Source: Synanceia verrucosa (taxonomy: Eukaryota > Chordata > Actinopteri > Perciformes > Synanceiidae). From it: a DNA stretch of 64,000 bases. Under the pieces are notes generated by a model that saw nothing but the letters and a program-made list of their open reading frames with translations, searched no databases and had not been told where the DNA came from. Position 1 is the stretch's first letter. The number at the start of each line of letters is the position of its first letter. The stretch is from NCBI GenBank assembly GCA_029721515.1, contig CM056558.1, forward strand, positions 15,159,240 through 15,223,239. Direction: 5' to 3'. Of the stretch, positions 50,801-59,885 are shown piece after piece. Position numbers and translations under genes: made by a program.

Positions 50801-52037
50801 TATGATGTTTCATTGCATACTTTATGGGGTAGCACAGCCATGGATGCAAACTAAACCTTGACTGGCTAGTGGAGGCATACAAACATAAGGTGGTAATTCT
50901 TGTTTGAAAATGTAATCTCGTCATTTCTTCTCCCAGTTTAGCCCAGGTCAGCCAGTGAGGACTGAGACTGTGGGCTTTGTGAAGAGGCCAAGCCTTAAAG
51001 ACAAGATCCACTGTGTGGCCTTTGTGGTGGACGCCTCCAAAATCCTGACCTACGACAAAGGCCTCAGCACCACTTTCCAGCAGCTCCGAGAGCACATCAG
51101 TGACCTGGGTAAGAAGAAGACAAACAAGCAAACAAAAACACATTTTAACCAACTGATTGAAGTCACTTGGCAGATAACTTCAGTCACTTTTTATTTTAAT
51201 TACAATGTATATGATGTATTTACCTTATGGTCTTACTGACCTCTGTTTATTTTTGTTGGATATTTGGTCAGGATTACAGAGGACTTGAGGCTTTAGACCT
51301 TTAAAAATCAAATGAAAACACAGTTGAAAACTTACCTGTCAGCACTATTTCTTTGGAATGTAACAAAACAGTGACAACCTTAATGCCAGCCCTGTATTCT
51401 GTCTGTTAGGTGTTCACCAGGTGGCTCTGCTGACCCACATCGACCAACTTTGTCCAGAAACAGCCAAAGACGTCACCCAGGTCTATAAGAGCCGCATCAT
51501 TCGGGACATGGTAGGTAGCAATAAACCATATGCAGTATGAGGAAAAACTCTGACAACTCTGTGACTTAAAAGATAGAATTTGTTTATGTATTACTGTTGT
51601 AATATAGCAAAACCAGTTATTTAACTAATAACCAACAGTAGTTTTTTTTTGTCAGAAATGAGGAACTACAAGCCATCAGCTCCTTTTCATTTTTGGATCT
51701 TTTTCAATCAAATTAAAAGTACATGCTTTCTGTGGGAATAACTGACTGTCACTCCTTACAAACCACACAGCTTCAGTTGATAATTTCCATGTGTCTTTGT
51801 GAATTTAAAATGGCATTTTTATGTGTGTTTATATGTTTGCAGATGAGTAAAGCTGCAGCTCTATTGGGTATGTCCACCTCCTACATCGTCCCGGTGAAGA
51901 ACTACTCATCAGAGCTGAACCTGGATGTGAACACTGATGTGCTTCTGCTCAGTGCTGTCGACCACATCCTGCAGTATGCTGACCTGTATTTCCAGGAATA
52001 CACATCACAATACACTGAGACAAGGATGGATTCCTAG
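44811..52037 (+). CDS. Interferon-induced protein 44-like GTPase (7 coding exons)
   Basis: Coding exons 44811-44889, 45362-45417, 45565-45753, 46296-46448, 50937-51108, 51410-51510 and 51843-52037 join in frame to 314 residues. The P-loop GPVGSGKS (residues 71-78) and the DIVGLG switch motif (129-134) identify the IFI44-family P-loop GTPase fold; the usual TKVD base-recognition motif reads THID (225-228). The C-terminal PVKNYSSELNLD stretch is typical of fish IFI44-like proteins. No N-terminal TLDc domain is present, unlike the neighbouring copy. Weak points are the start exon (ATG at 44811 chosen as the first in-frame ATG; an acceptor at 44737 suggests a 5' UTR exon continues upstream) and the third exon, whose better-looking acceptor at 45557 is out of frame while the weaker AAAG at 45564 keeps the frame. 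Intron 4 contains the astacin gene on the opposite strand. IFI44-type proteins are cytoplasmic interferon-stimulated factors; the precise role is unknown. Confidence 0.85.
46515..46625 (+). repeat. LINE/SINE tail fragment
   Basis: GTGTGGATGGCAAAGGAAGT, TTTCACTGTG and CGTATGACAATAAACATTCT form a typical non-LTR 3' tail ending in repeated AATCTTG. A related phrase (GATAGCAAAGGAAGTATTTC) lies at 61301-61322, just before the satellite. Confidence 0.6.
46700..47155 (+). mobile_element. L2-type LINE fragment (reverse transcriptase remnant)
   Basis: The frame at 46700-46943 reads as the start of a reverse-transcriptase domain: LSNFWPILQLPFSSKVLE, then QSRFRPRHRTETTLL and ending near AADSG. It then jumps to the C-terminal region (QNAAAV, near 46970) and the usual LINE 3' end with GACTTGAC at about 47150. 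Most of the RT core is deleted. The element sits in intron 4 of the IFI44-like gene. Confidence 0.78.
47656..47661 (-). terminator. Poly(A) signal of the nested astacin gene
   Basis: TTTATT on the + strand is AATAAA on the minus strand, about 52 bases after the stop codon (47713-47715). Confidence 0.6.
47713..50097 (-). CDS. Astacin-family zinc metalloprotease, hatching-enzyme type (8 exons)
   Basis: Eight minus-strand exons join in frame (50097-50026, 49905-49887, 49803-49741, 49569-49423, 49330-49213, 48285-48107, 48032-47951, 47854-47713) to 273 residues. A signal peptide (MDLRTRVPLLLMLLMGLCHA) and a short propeptide precede the mature enzyme near residue 69. The zinc site HELLHALGFYHE (169-180; ligands His169, His173, His179, catalytic Glu170) and the Met-turn SVMHY (222-225) are intact. 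Cys73 and Cys80 are the extra N-terminal pair of fish six-cysteine astacins. From memory, euteleost LCE-type hatching enzymes have eight exons whereas HCE genes are intronless, so LCE-like (low choriolytic enzyme) is the best fit. Nephrosin or another C6AST member is possible. It would be secreted and cut the egg envelope or other extracellular protein. No lesion is seen. It lies wholly inside intron 4 of the IFI44-like gene. Confidence 0.92.
48410..48434. repeat. Poly(T) tract
   Basis: Long T run followed by TTTATTTATTTATTT units, within an intron of the astacin gene; it is a likely retroposon tail read on the opposite strand. Confidence 0.7.
48475..48695. repeat. Pair of diverged direct repeats in an astacin intron
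   Basis: The stretch at 48475-48556 (CTCACCTCATGCTGCTGATA... then TTTTATGAATGATTATTT) recurs with changes at 48614-48695 (TTCACCTCATGTTGCTGATA... then TTTTATGGATTATTT). Each copy is about 82 bases. Origin unknown. Confidence 0.65.
50171..50178 (-). promoter_or_regulatory. TATA box of the nested astacin gene
   Basis: TTTATATA on + reads TATATAAA on the minus strand, 74 bases upstream of the start codon at 50097, which leaves room for a 5' UTR of about 40-50 bases. The box and spacing are those of a standard TATA promoter. Confidence 0.75.
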
Positions 52038-53388
52038 GATTTCTGCCTTTCTAAATATTAAGAATATTCATCTTAATTCACATTTCACATTTAAATAGTC
52101 ATTCATGGTTTAATGTTAACTGTTGAAGAGTAACTTCAGAAAAGTGTGTGCAGGATGTGAAAATGTCTTACTTAGTCTACTGAAATGATGTACTGCCTTT
52201 GTCAACTTGTAACCACTTTTTTTCACTCACAATACAAAATATATAAAAAAACTGAGGATTATTTTATTTGTAAGCATAGCCGGTTGTTTTATATCAAGTG
52301 CATTTGGGTTCATGCTAGAACAATTCCCATAAACCTCTTCACCTCCTACCTGTGACTATACATGTGACCAAACCAACCAATCAGAAGCTAGGATACCCTC
52401 AACTCAGGTAAATGTATGTAGACCTAAAAGGGCAGATTCAACACATATACTCCTGAAGATACTGTAAATATTTAAAATTAGTAATAAATGTAAACATAGT
52501 TAATTACAAATGTATATTTAAAAAATTACAATAATAATATGTTATTATAATGCTTGAATTAACATGTAATCCTTACACTTTATATAGTTATTTATTGATA
52601 GACATAGGGGTAAAACGGCATTAGTGTGGAAAATGGCAAATTAGAGTCTCAATTTTATTTTGAAGGAACAGATATTACAATCTAGGTGCTGGTTTTGTTT
52701 CTGAGAAAACTTCCTGGCTTCGTATCCACCCATCTGGAGGGGCTGCTCACTGTCTTTAACAATTCAGAAAAAAGGCAAGGCTGAACATATTAATGTCGCA
52801 ATATAATTTAATATTTTCATTACTTTCACAGGTTCAGTTACCCAGTGGGGCCGTAACAAGTAACACTGTTGATGTTTGTGATTGAGACTAAAAGTTGTGG
52901 CATGGTAAGCAGCATGCTGTCCTTATCGAGCTGTGACAAGGTTAAATATCTAAATATAACATATTTATTATAACAATATGAATCTGCTCCAAAGTAGCAG
53001 TAGGTGTGCATGTGTTTTAAGTAAATCTGAGGAGCATTGTCAAGTTTGACATTTGACTCAATGAATCTCAGAACAAAATCTGATACGGGGTTTAAAACGT
53101 GAATATTGTTAATCTTGAAATAAAAAAAATACAACTAATGACAGAAGCTAGTGGACCAATTGACATGTACATAATGTTTTAACAATTCATCATTCACTGC
53201 AGCAGTGAGTAATGTTTTTTTCTGATCTGTACAAGAAATACATATTAATCATAGGTCTTCATGCATTTGAATGACTTGAATTTGGTGATAAAACCATGGT
53301 TTTATCCATGGCCTATTTTGTAGGTATTTATTTCTTATTTTCTGTAATTTGTGTTTTTTGGATGAAGGACTTTAAGCTCCATGACTTA
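52038..53388. other. 3' UTR of the IFI44-like gene and spacer
   Basis: Downstream of the TAG at 52035-52037. No canonical AATAAA lies close; an AATACA-type variant is near 52230 and AATAAA at about 52482. The rest of the spacer is AT-rich with no recognised element. Confidence 0.4.
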
Positions 53389-53484
53389 ACAAAAAAATGT
53401 AGCATTGAGTGCCACCTGTATGATACGTACATTGAGTTTATGCAGAGGATCATACAGGTGGCACTCAATGCTACATTTTTTTGT
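53389..53484. repeat. Perfect 36-bp inverted repeat (hairpin) at an exon boundary
   Basis: Arms 53389-53424 and 53449-53484 are exact inverted copies (cores GCATTGAGTGCCACCTGTAT and complement) around a 24-base loop. The right arm merges into TTGTTGTTGTCAGCAG, the acceptor of the TLDc exon at 53497. The left arm may be an inverted duplicate of that intron end. Confidence 0.9.
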
Positions 53485-53496
53485 TGTTGTCAGCAG

Positions 53497-55997
53497 AAAA
53501 CAATCTGCTCCCACCTGGGAAGGATCAAAATGCAGCTGCTGTATAAAGCCAGCATTCATGGTTTCACAGGCACAGCTTTCCACCAGCGATATGACAACCT
53601 CTGTCCTACCGTATCTGTTGGCTACAACGCCTCTGGTTACGTGTTTGGAGGATACACCACACAACCTTTCAGTCAGTCTGGGCAGTACGTGCATGATAAC
53701 CAAGCCTTTCTGTTCACCTTCAATGGGGAAAAACTCCTCAAATATCCAGTCACCAATCCTGGTTATGCAGTGAAAATGAATGCTAGCTCTGGTCCATATT
53801 TTGGAGATGCGTTGGCTCTTGTCAATGGAAGCAAAGCTGTGGTGTACAGCAATCCAGGAAGTTATTACAACTTCACTGCTGTAGAAATGCATGGCAGTCT
53901 ATGAAGTCCATGAAGTGGAGGGTGAGTTCATTGTAAATATTATAATTTATGAAACAGTTTGAGTAGGGAGAAGGCCTGTCTGAGATTTTATAATCAAGCT
54001 CAGCCCTCCTCACATTGTAGTTTTCAGTGTTTCTTTATTCATTTTGGTCACTCGATTGCATTTAGCCTCACCCTCTCCTATCACTTCTGGGAGGAAAAAC
54101 CAAGCTGGTGACAGCCAAAATGCTGAATCTGTCGCTTTAAAACGGCAAACCAATAGGTTACATCACGGTGACAGCATCCACTTCTTACATGCAGTCTGTG
54201 GTAACTAACTGTCAATATTATAGCAAGCGACAGAGAGTGAGCTGCACCAGGCATAACTGGAACTATTAGTTGGGTTCCACTCAATCCACTGCTGATAAAT
54301 ATGTCCCATTGGTCTTCAGAGAGATGTAAGCGTTACCAAGGTTTGTTAAAGGAAAAAACGTTGTATGAGCCAGATCATTGTTGTTTTCATAAAACAATAA
54401 TGTTGTTCTTCAAAAGAAATCACAGATCTTGAGAGACGATGGAGGACTATAAACTGGGAGTCTAAGTGAGATGGATACCATCCTGCATCTAATGCTATTA
54501 ACATGCTTCACATAGTACATTATACAAGATATGATTTACAGTTGGACACAAGATGTTGACATGCAATGCTCTTATTCTTGACTGGACATACTGTATCAAC
54601 TATGTTAGAGTATAATGGACTTGGCATCTATGATAAATATAATGCTATGCTGTTTTTAATTGTTTTTAATTCTTGACTAATTGTGAAAAATTTCTCCACA
54701 ACCATGACTGCTACCATCATAAAGCTCAACCATATATATCTCCAAATAGGCTAAAAACAAAATTTTCACTGGATGAAAAGTTTTTTTTTGTTTTTTTTTT
54801 AATCTGTTCTTGTTTTTTCTACAGGATGAGGACGGAGCTGATGGAGCGCATTAAGACGTACAAACCCACAGCCAAGAAATCCAGCTTCTTCAACTCTATC
54901 AACTCTGTATTCAAAGGCTACTTCAGCAACCAGGCCATCACTGGCTGCTCCACCGCCAGCCTCACCACACAGGTTAGTTCCTGCTCTCAGTTTTTGGTGA
55001 TTGATTTCAGAATGAAAACACTGTCAAGTCACCGTTATACAGTTTGTTACTCCATCACTTTATTCTCAACAGTTTCGCACCTATTCTGTGAAAGCTGGTC
55101 GAGAAGGAAAACTGCCAATCACCTTTCGTGATACCATAGGACTGGAGGAGAGCACAGGAGCAGGGCTTGATACAGATGACATCAGCAGCATCCTCAAAGG
55201 TCACCTGCCAGACCGTTATCGGGTACAACCTTTTTTTTTTTTTTACATTGAGCAGAATAACAGGTAAGCCACTGATTTTACTATAGTTAACCCAATCTGT
55301 ATCTGTCTTTCCCCTCAAATGTGTTCAGTTCAACCCCTATGCTCCTCTGCATTTGGAGGCTCCGCAGGAAGATCAACTTAATGGGTCAGTGAAACTGACT
55401 TCCACTTCATTTTAATGCTGACATACCTGTATATGCATACTCTCGGATAATATCAGTGCATGCTTTCTGAATGTAAACATAGTAAAACAACATACCATAG
55501 ACAGATCAGAGGTGTCAACGTATATTTTTATATGTACTGTACTAATTGTTAAAAGAAGAAGAACGGTTTTATGTCAGCAGTCCCCACCTGGGTCAGCACC
55601 TTCACTTCACAACAGACAGTGGTTAAACCAACGGTTTACTGCTCGACGGGGAGTTATGAATTTATTGTGTCACTGATCAAATGCAGTATTTCTGCTACCG
55701 ATACTCCCAACTGCATGCTCACACTTTTTTTCATGGGCGCTGTAGTCTCACAAAGTACTGTTTATGTTTTTACAGTGGAGCAAAACAGCTCCAGAGCATG
55801 TATCTTATATTCTTCTGACAATCAACAAAAAATATTGAACAAATGAAAGATATACAACAATATATTTTGGAAATGTTCTTCCTCTTGTGTTTCCAGGGAT
55901 TCCTCAGCTGGTCCTGCTCACTAAAGTAGACAAAGCCTGCTTTTTGGTGAGAGAGGATGTGAAAAACATTTACAAGAGTGGCTACATTAAGGAAATG
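53497..55997 (+). pseudogene. TLDc-bearing IFI44-like pseudogene
   Basis: Exon pieces of a second IFI44-like gene lie at 53497-53931 (TLDc domain, e.g. FHQRYDN, GYVFGGYTTQPF, ALVNGSKAVVYSN), 54835-54972, 55073-55222 (DTIGLEES switch), 55329-55384 and 55897-55997 (TKVD motif). Four lesions are visible. The TLDc exon loses frame near 53895 and stops at 53902-53904. The second piece jumps from KTYKPTA to KKSSFFNSINSVF, so the glycine-rich part of the P-loop is deleted. The fourth exon appears to join its own start (LHLEAPQ) out of frame to its own end (RKINLMG), with the middle gone. The expected last exon with the PVKNYSSEL-type end is missing, replaced within 400 bases by Polinton sequence. 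Such a product could not bind nucleotide normally. The upstream neighbour is the intact IFI44-like gene, pointing to tandem duplication followed by decay. Confidence 0.85.
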
Positions 55998-56384
55998 GTG
56001 AGGATTTTGTGCAAAAAGGATTTGGATTTGTTGTAGTGCATTTTCATTTCAGGTCAATTCATGTATACTTGATGGCTTAGGATTGAAGATACTGCCTTAG
56101 CACTAAAACATTACTTTTCCAACTATTACATGCACAGGTCAATTTTAAGATTTTGTCATACTGGTTCAATAGTGTGTCTTCTTTAAGACAAGTGGAAATA
56201 AAACATCCCAAAAATACATTTAGGTGTTCATTTTACCACACTTTGTCAAGTTGCGTCTGCAGATGGCTCTTAAATTTAACCAAGGTTTGTATGTGATAAT
56301 GTAATATTACCTAATGATTAAGTAATATAATAAATGTTTTAAAAGGTAACGTTCCTTTGTCTTCCTCACAATTCAAGAAGCTAA

Positions 56385-56549
56385 AAAGACAGAAAAAAAA
56401 TTATCAAACTGCTGACTGATAAAAAGACGGGATTAAAACGCAAACGTCAGACCTTCATGAAACGGTCTGGAGGTTTCCTACTTCCTCTGCTGTCGGCAGC
56501 CATGCCCATTCTCGGAAACCTTTTTGGAGGACTATTCAAGAGAGATTAA
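56385..56549 (+). pseudogene. Polinton small basic/hydrophobic protein (pX/pVI-like) remnant
   Basis: The open frame has a lysine-arginine-rich part (LKRKRQ near 56430) followed by GGFLLPLLSAAMPILGNLFG, then a basic end and a stop at 56547. A basic segment followed by a glycine-rich hydrophobic helix is the layout of small capsid-associated proteins of Polintons and related elements. The only in-frame ATG (56457) gives 30 codons. Assigned by pattern and position only. Confidence 0.5.
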
Positions 56550-56665
56550 TTGGAGACGTATCTCTGAGGATGGTGCAAAAAATGTTTCTTGTACCACCCC
56601 ACCAGTTAAACCGACTGACTCAACCTGACTCGTCCATCAGACAAATGGCTTAAAGTGATTTAGAC

Positions 56666-57110
56666 GTGAAAATGACATCGATATTAGACGATCCTGTATT
56701 GACTCCCTATGAAAAAATTAAGAAATACAATGTTCTGCTGCAAAAATACCTCACACTTTTGAAGCAGGGTCAAAAAGATGAGCGATGGGTGACTTTAACT
56801 GTACAGAGTGAGCCAGATGAGGGGCAACATTATGAGGGTGAAATTGAGCAGCGTTGTGAGGGTGAAGAGAGCGATGATGTGATGAGTGAGGTGTTAAAGA
56901 GCCTCCCCCCGCGCAACCGCAACAACGGCTTAAAAATTAATGAACCCCAGGTTAAAACTGCGTCAAGGAGAAAGCAGAAAATCCAGAGTGGAGGAGAGAG
57001 AAGAAGAGGTGGAGGGCTCAGAGGATGAAGAAGCTAAAACCCCAGCTTGGGAGGGCATACAAAGCTCAAAAAGGAAAAAGAGAAAAAACCCTTGGATCAA
57101 CTTTTCTCCC
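56666..57110 (+). pseudogene. Polinton accessory ORF remnant (frameshifted)
   Basis: The frame from 56672 begins MTSILDDPVLTPYEKIKKYN and includes VMSEVLKSLPPRNR, phrases found in a fish Polinton ORF of unknown function. At about 57000 it shifts; the next frame carries an acidic run and KRKKRKNPW with a stop near 57110. The segment between LPPRNR and the C-terminal part seems shorter than in other copies, suggesting an internal deletion. Function unknown. Confidence 0.6.
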
Positions 57111-57235
57111 TAAATGAATTGTGAAAATTGTGAGTTTGTATTGTGAGTGTTTTATTTGTCACATTCAAAAAGTCTCCAGACATTTTTTTTTTTATAAAAC
57201 ACATCACACAAACTCACAAACGGTAGCAATATTTA

Positions 57236-57740
57236 AACAGAGCAAGTGTTGTGGTAAAAACGGGCAGCCCTTTGATTTCTGAAATAGCCTCTGTATTTTT
57301 TCACAAAGTCACATACTGTGTGGTCATTTTTTATGACATCTTCAGAATACAAAGACAATACTTGGTCCATGGATCTTCCGCTGGCACAGATAATAAACGC
57401 AGTGTTGACCGCAAGCAGTGGACAGGGTGTGTTGAAGCTGATGATGGTGGTACAATATTTGCTTTGAACGACGTTGCAAAAACTGTAAGATGGTGGAGGG
57501 GTAATGAGCAAAGTCCGGAGGGAATCCAAAAGAGTCAAAAAAGGTGGCTATACTGTCCTCTTCCAGAGTCATCAAGAGCCAGTGCTTACCAGGTAGGTGT
57601 GATGGGTGCGTGTTGATGATAAAGTAGGCGGGTAAGATAAATGTTTGCTTCAATAATGGCAGCTGGTCAGAAGCCCACACGCCGCAAAATAAATCTCCCA
57701 GTAGACTGTGCAAAAGACTTTCCAGCTGATGATTATTCAT
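57236..57740 (-). pseudogene. Polinton adenain-type cysteine protease remnant
   Basis: The minus-strand frame starting at 57740 has the catalytic landmarks GKHWLLM (His), FFDSFG (acidic residue and the FG motif) and ACGQHCVYYLC (Cys), in the order used by adenovirus-type proteases found in Polintons. After the Cys region the frame shifts near 57380; the expected C-terminal part (SMDQVLSLYSEDV, then RAARFY) continues in another frame to about 57236. The catalytic part is readable but the full protein is broken. Confidence 0.82.
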
Positions 57741-57745
57741 TTTTT

Positions 57746-58340
57746 TCAGTAATAATCCACCAGCACTTGCCTTTTAGAGTTAATTTCCAGAATAGAATCG
57801 TAACAGGCGTAAACAATCAGGGTGGTGGTGTGTGGCAAGGGGACTCTGAATCTCATTTCACATTTCCAGACTTAAATTCCCATTCACTAAGGGAGACAAA
57901 GCATCGTCTTCGCCAGCGGCTAGACTGAATACAAACAACGAGTATCCGTCGTTAAAATCAGCACGGTTGATGCTGAGAGGTATATCTTTCAAATGTCTTC
58001 CCATGGCGAGAAACATGTAAAATTCTCTGACAGCGATGCCCTGATCAAACCGGGGTTGAAAGGCCTTGGCCGGGACCTGTTTTCCATCCTGACAAAGGGC
58101 CCGATATTCCACGTCATTGTGCCTGAAATTGAACAGTGACAGATCTCTTCTCCCTGTGAAGGTGTCATGTGCACCATGCCCAGCACCATGTATTTGGGCA
58201 TGGACCCCAGAAAGAGGTTCTCCTGGTTACATACTTGGGAATTGGCGGGGATGGAGTATGTTTTCACATTGACGCAGGACAGCGGGTAGAGCGCATTACC
58301 CCAAAGCTGCCGTGGGCCCCAGGCGGACGGCTGGTGACAT
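57746..58340 (-). pseudogene. Polinton major capsid protein C-terminal remnant
   Basis: Three minus-strand frame segments read in order as the C-terminal part of a Polinton double-jelly-roll capsid protein: NALYPLSCVNVKTYSIPANS with LFLGSMPKYMVLGM (58300-58180), ALCQDGKQVPAKAFQP with RADFNDGYSLFVF (58110-57900), and LIVYACYDSILEIN before a stop at 57746-57748. Frameshifts separate them and the N-terminal half is absent. No working capsid protein is possible. Confidence 0.8.
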
Positions 58341-59175
58341 GTTGACTTGTCGGGTAGTGTCAGCATCCGTTTGTAGCTTTTCTGGGATTTGACTGTCTTT
58401 TTTTTTTTCTGAATCAGAATCAGAAAAGGATTTATTGCCAGGTATAGTTAACACAATACGAGGAATTTGTTCTGGTGGGTTGGTGCAACATAAATATAGA
58501 AAAAACAAGATAAAGTAGAAGATACAAATATAAAACATATAAAGTAAGAGTGTAGTAGTGCAAAACAAGTAACAGTGTAACAGTGCAAGAAACAGAGCCA
58601 TGGAATTAAAGTATTTTGTACAAGAATGTTTGGAGTGCAAGATATATATTGATATTTACATTGATATTTACATTTATACAGGTTTTGAGTGCAACTTTAT
58701 GGTGTGGATGTGCAGCATGACCAGCAACAGTGCCGGTGATGTGCATTAATGAACACAATAATATGAACTTTAAAGACTGACTCAAAGGCTCTCACCACCT
58801 CGGCAGCAGTTTTTCTTTTTAAAACACGAACGTAAGCCTTTTTTGAAAATACATCGATCACTGTTAATGAATAATTAAACCCATCATTATGTTCCGCCAG
58901 AGCTTGCATGTCACAAAGGTCAGCTTGAAATTGGTTTAAAGGCCTAGAAACAAAAACTCTGTTTCTGATAAAATGTGTTCTGGCGGGTTTATGCAGAGTG
59001 TAGGCATCCTGTTCTGATAAAAAAAATCTCTGACATTTTCAAGTTTGACTTTTTTACTCATTTCATCTTGTACACCCTGATGGAGTGGTTCTGCTCCACC
59101 AAAGCTACCTGGATGGGCCGGATTGTACACTCTTTTCATGATCCATTTCTCCATCATCCTACCCCTGGCTCTCAC
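58341..59175 (-). pseudogene. Polinton integrase remnant
   Basis: The minus-strand pieces follow the family order: YNPAHPGSFGG (near 59130), QDEMSKKVKLENVRDF, then after a frameshift MQALAEHNDGFNYSLTVIDV (58909-58850), the rve-type core with an Asp in IDVFSKKA, then RAFESVFK. The next block, PEKLQTDA with the second core Asp, reappears at about 58375 after a LINE-like insertion. The sequence beyond QTDA is missing and joins capsid-gene DNA. Confidence 0.85.
58411..58770 (-). mobile_element. LINE/SINE-type insertion in the Polinton integrase
   Basis: On the minus strand the insert ends with AACAAATTCCTCGTATTGTG, CTGGCAATAAATCCTTTTC and repeated CTGATT, a common fish non-LTR tail. It splits the integrase between ESVFK and PEKLQTDA. 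Exact target-site duplications were not clear. Confidence 0.75.
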
Positions 59176-59220
59176 TCTTAGGTTTTAGTGAGGTTTCATT
59201 GTTATTTACATTACAGTTGG

Positions 59221-59880
59221 TTAAAATAATGGATATGATTTAAGTTTAAAGCTTGGATAAAAACAGAGTGATTCAAATTTACTTGAGTAACGTAAAATCA
59301 TCATCACCAACTCGGATAAAATATTAACAGGCACGTTATTTTGCAAACGGAGGGTCACTGTGTCCACAAACAAAGCATACAGAGTGAGTAAATGCCTGGG
59401 TTTTACATCAATTGAGTCTTGAAACATGTATTTTGCAAATTTTTCAAAAGTCTCTGAAAATCCTGATGCTCTCATACTCGCGGTGGTCTGCACCATCTCT
59501 TCCCAGGTTGTTTGTCCGGCTTGAAAACAAACTCTGTCCAGAATGATTTCCAGATGACGGACTGCAGCATTGTCCTCAGTGTCACTATGTTTCTGTTAAA
59601 CTTGGCGCTGAATAACTTGTACCAAAAGCTCTGTCAACTGATGAATAAACATCTGCCCCTTTACGCCACCGCTCTTCTCCAAGAATTTCCAGTTTTAGCA
59701 ACTGGAAGACTCAGTTCCACCCCACCATTCTGATCGCATTTTCAGATGTTCAATCTTCACCGTGTCATTAGCAATCAGGTCCTCGTACATGTCACTGATG
59801 CTCTCATGGATCTTTCTCACCCCTTTTCCGCGTTGGCAAGAGAGTCTCTGCCACAGCTTTGACTCTTCTTTGACTCGCAT
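59221..59880 (-). pseudogene. Upstream Polinton-associated frame, possibly Bcl-2-like
   Basis: Minus-strand frames from 59880 read MRVKEESKLWQRLSCQRGK, then after a stop and another break, a helical stretch with WEEMVQTTASMRASG and FEKFAKYMFQDSIDVKPRHL. The pattern F..FA..MF.D..V..R.L.LYAL loosely resembles the BH1 region of Bcl-2-type proteins, which some Polinton/adintovirus elements carry. This is pattern-matching only; it may simply be an unknown Polinton ORF. Confidence 0.35.
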
Positions 59881-59885
59881 ATGAA

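Larger units (their letters stand above)
56385..59880 (-). mobile_element. Decayed Maverick/Polinton (adintovirus-like) element
   Basis: Within 3.5 kb are remnants of a Polinton integrase, double-jelly-roll major capsid protein and adenain-type cysteine protease, all on the minus strand, plus small accessory ORFs on the + strand (56385-57110). DNA polymerase B and packaging ATPase are not found, and no terminal inverted repeats were recognised. Intact Polintons are 15-20 kb, so most is deleted. It directly follows the truncated IFI44-like pseudogene and is abutted by a Tc1-like element at 59.88 kb. Confidence 0.88.

Noticed and set aside
53296..53496. Upstream extension of the TLDc open frame
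   Set aside because: The frame happens to run through the perfect inverted repeat; a good acceptor (GTCAGCAG at 53496) and family alignment place the exon start at 53497.
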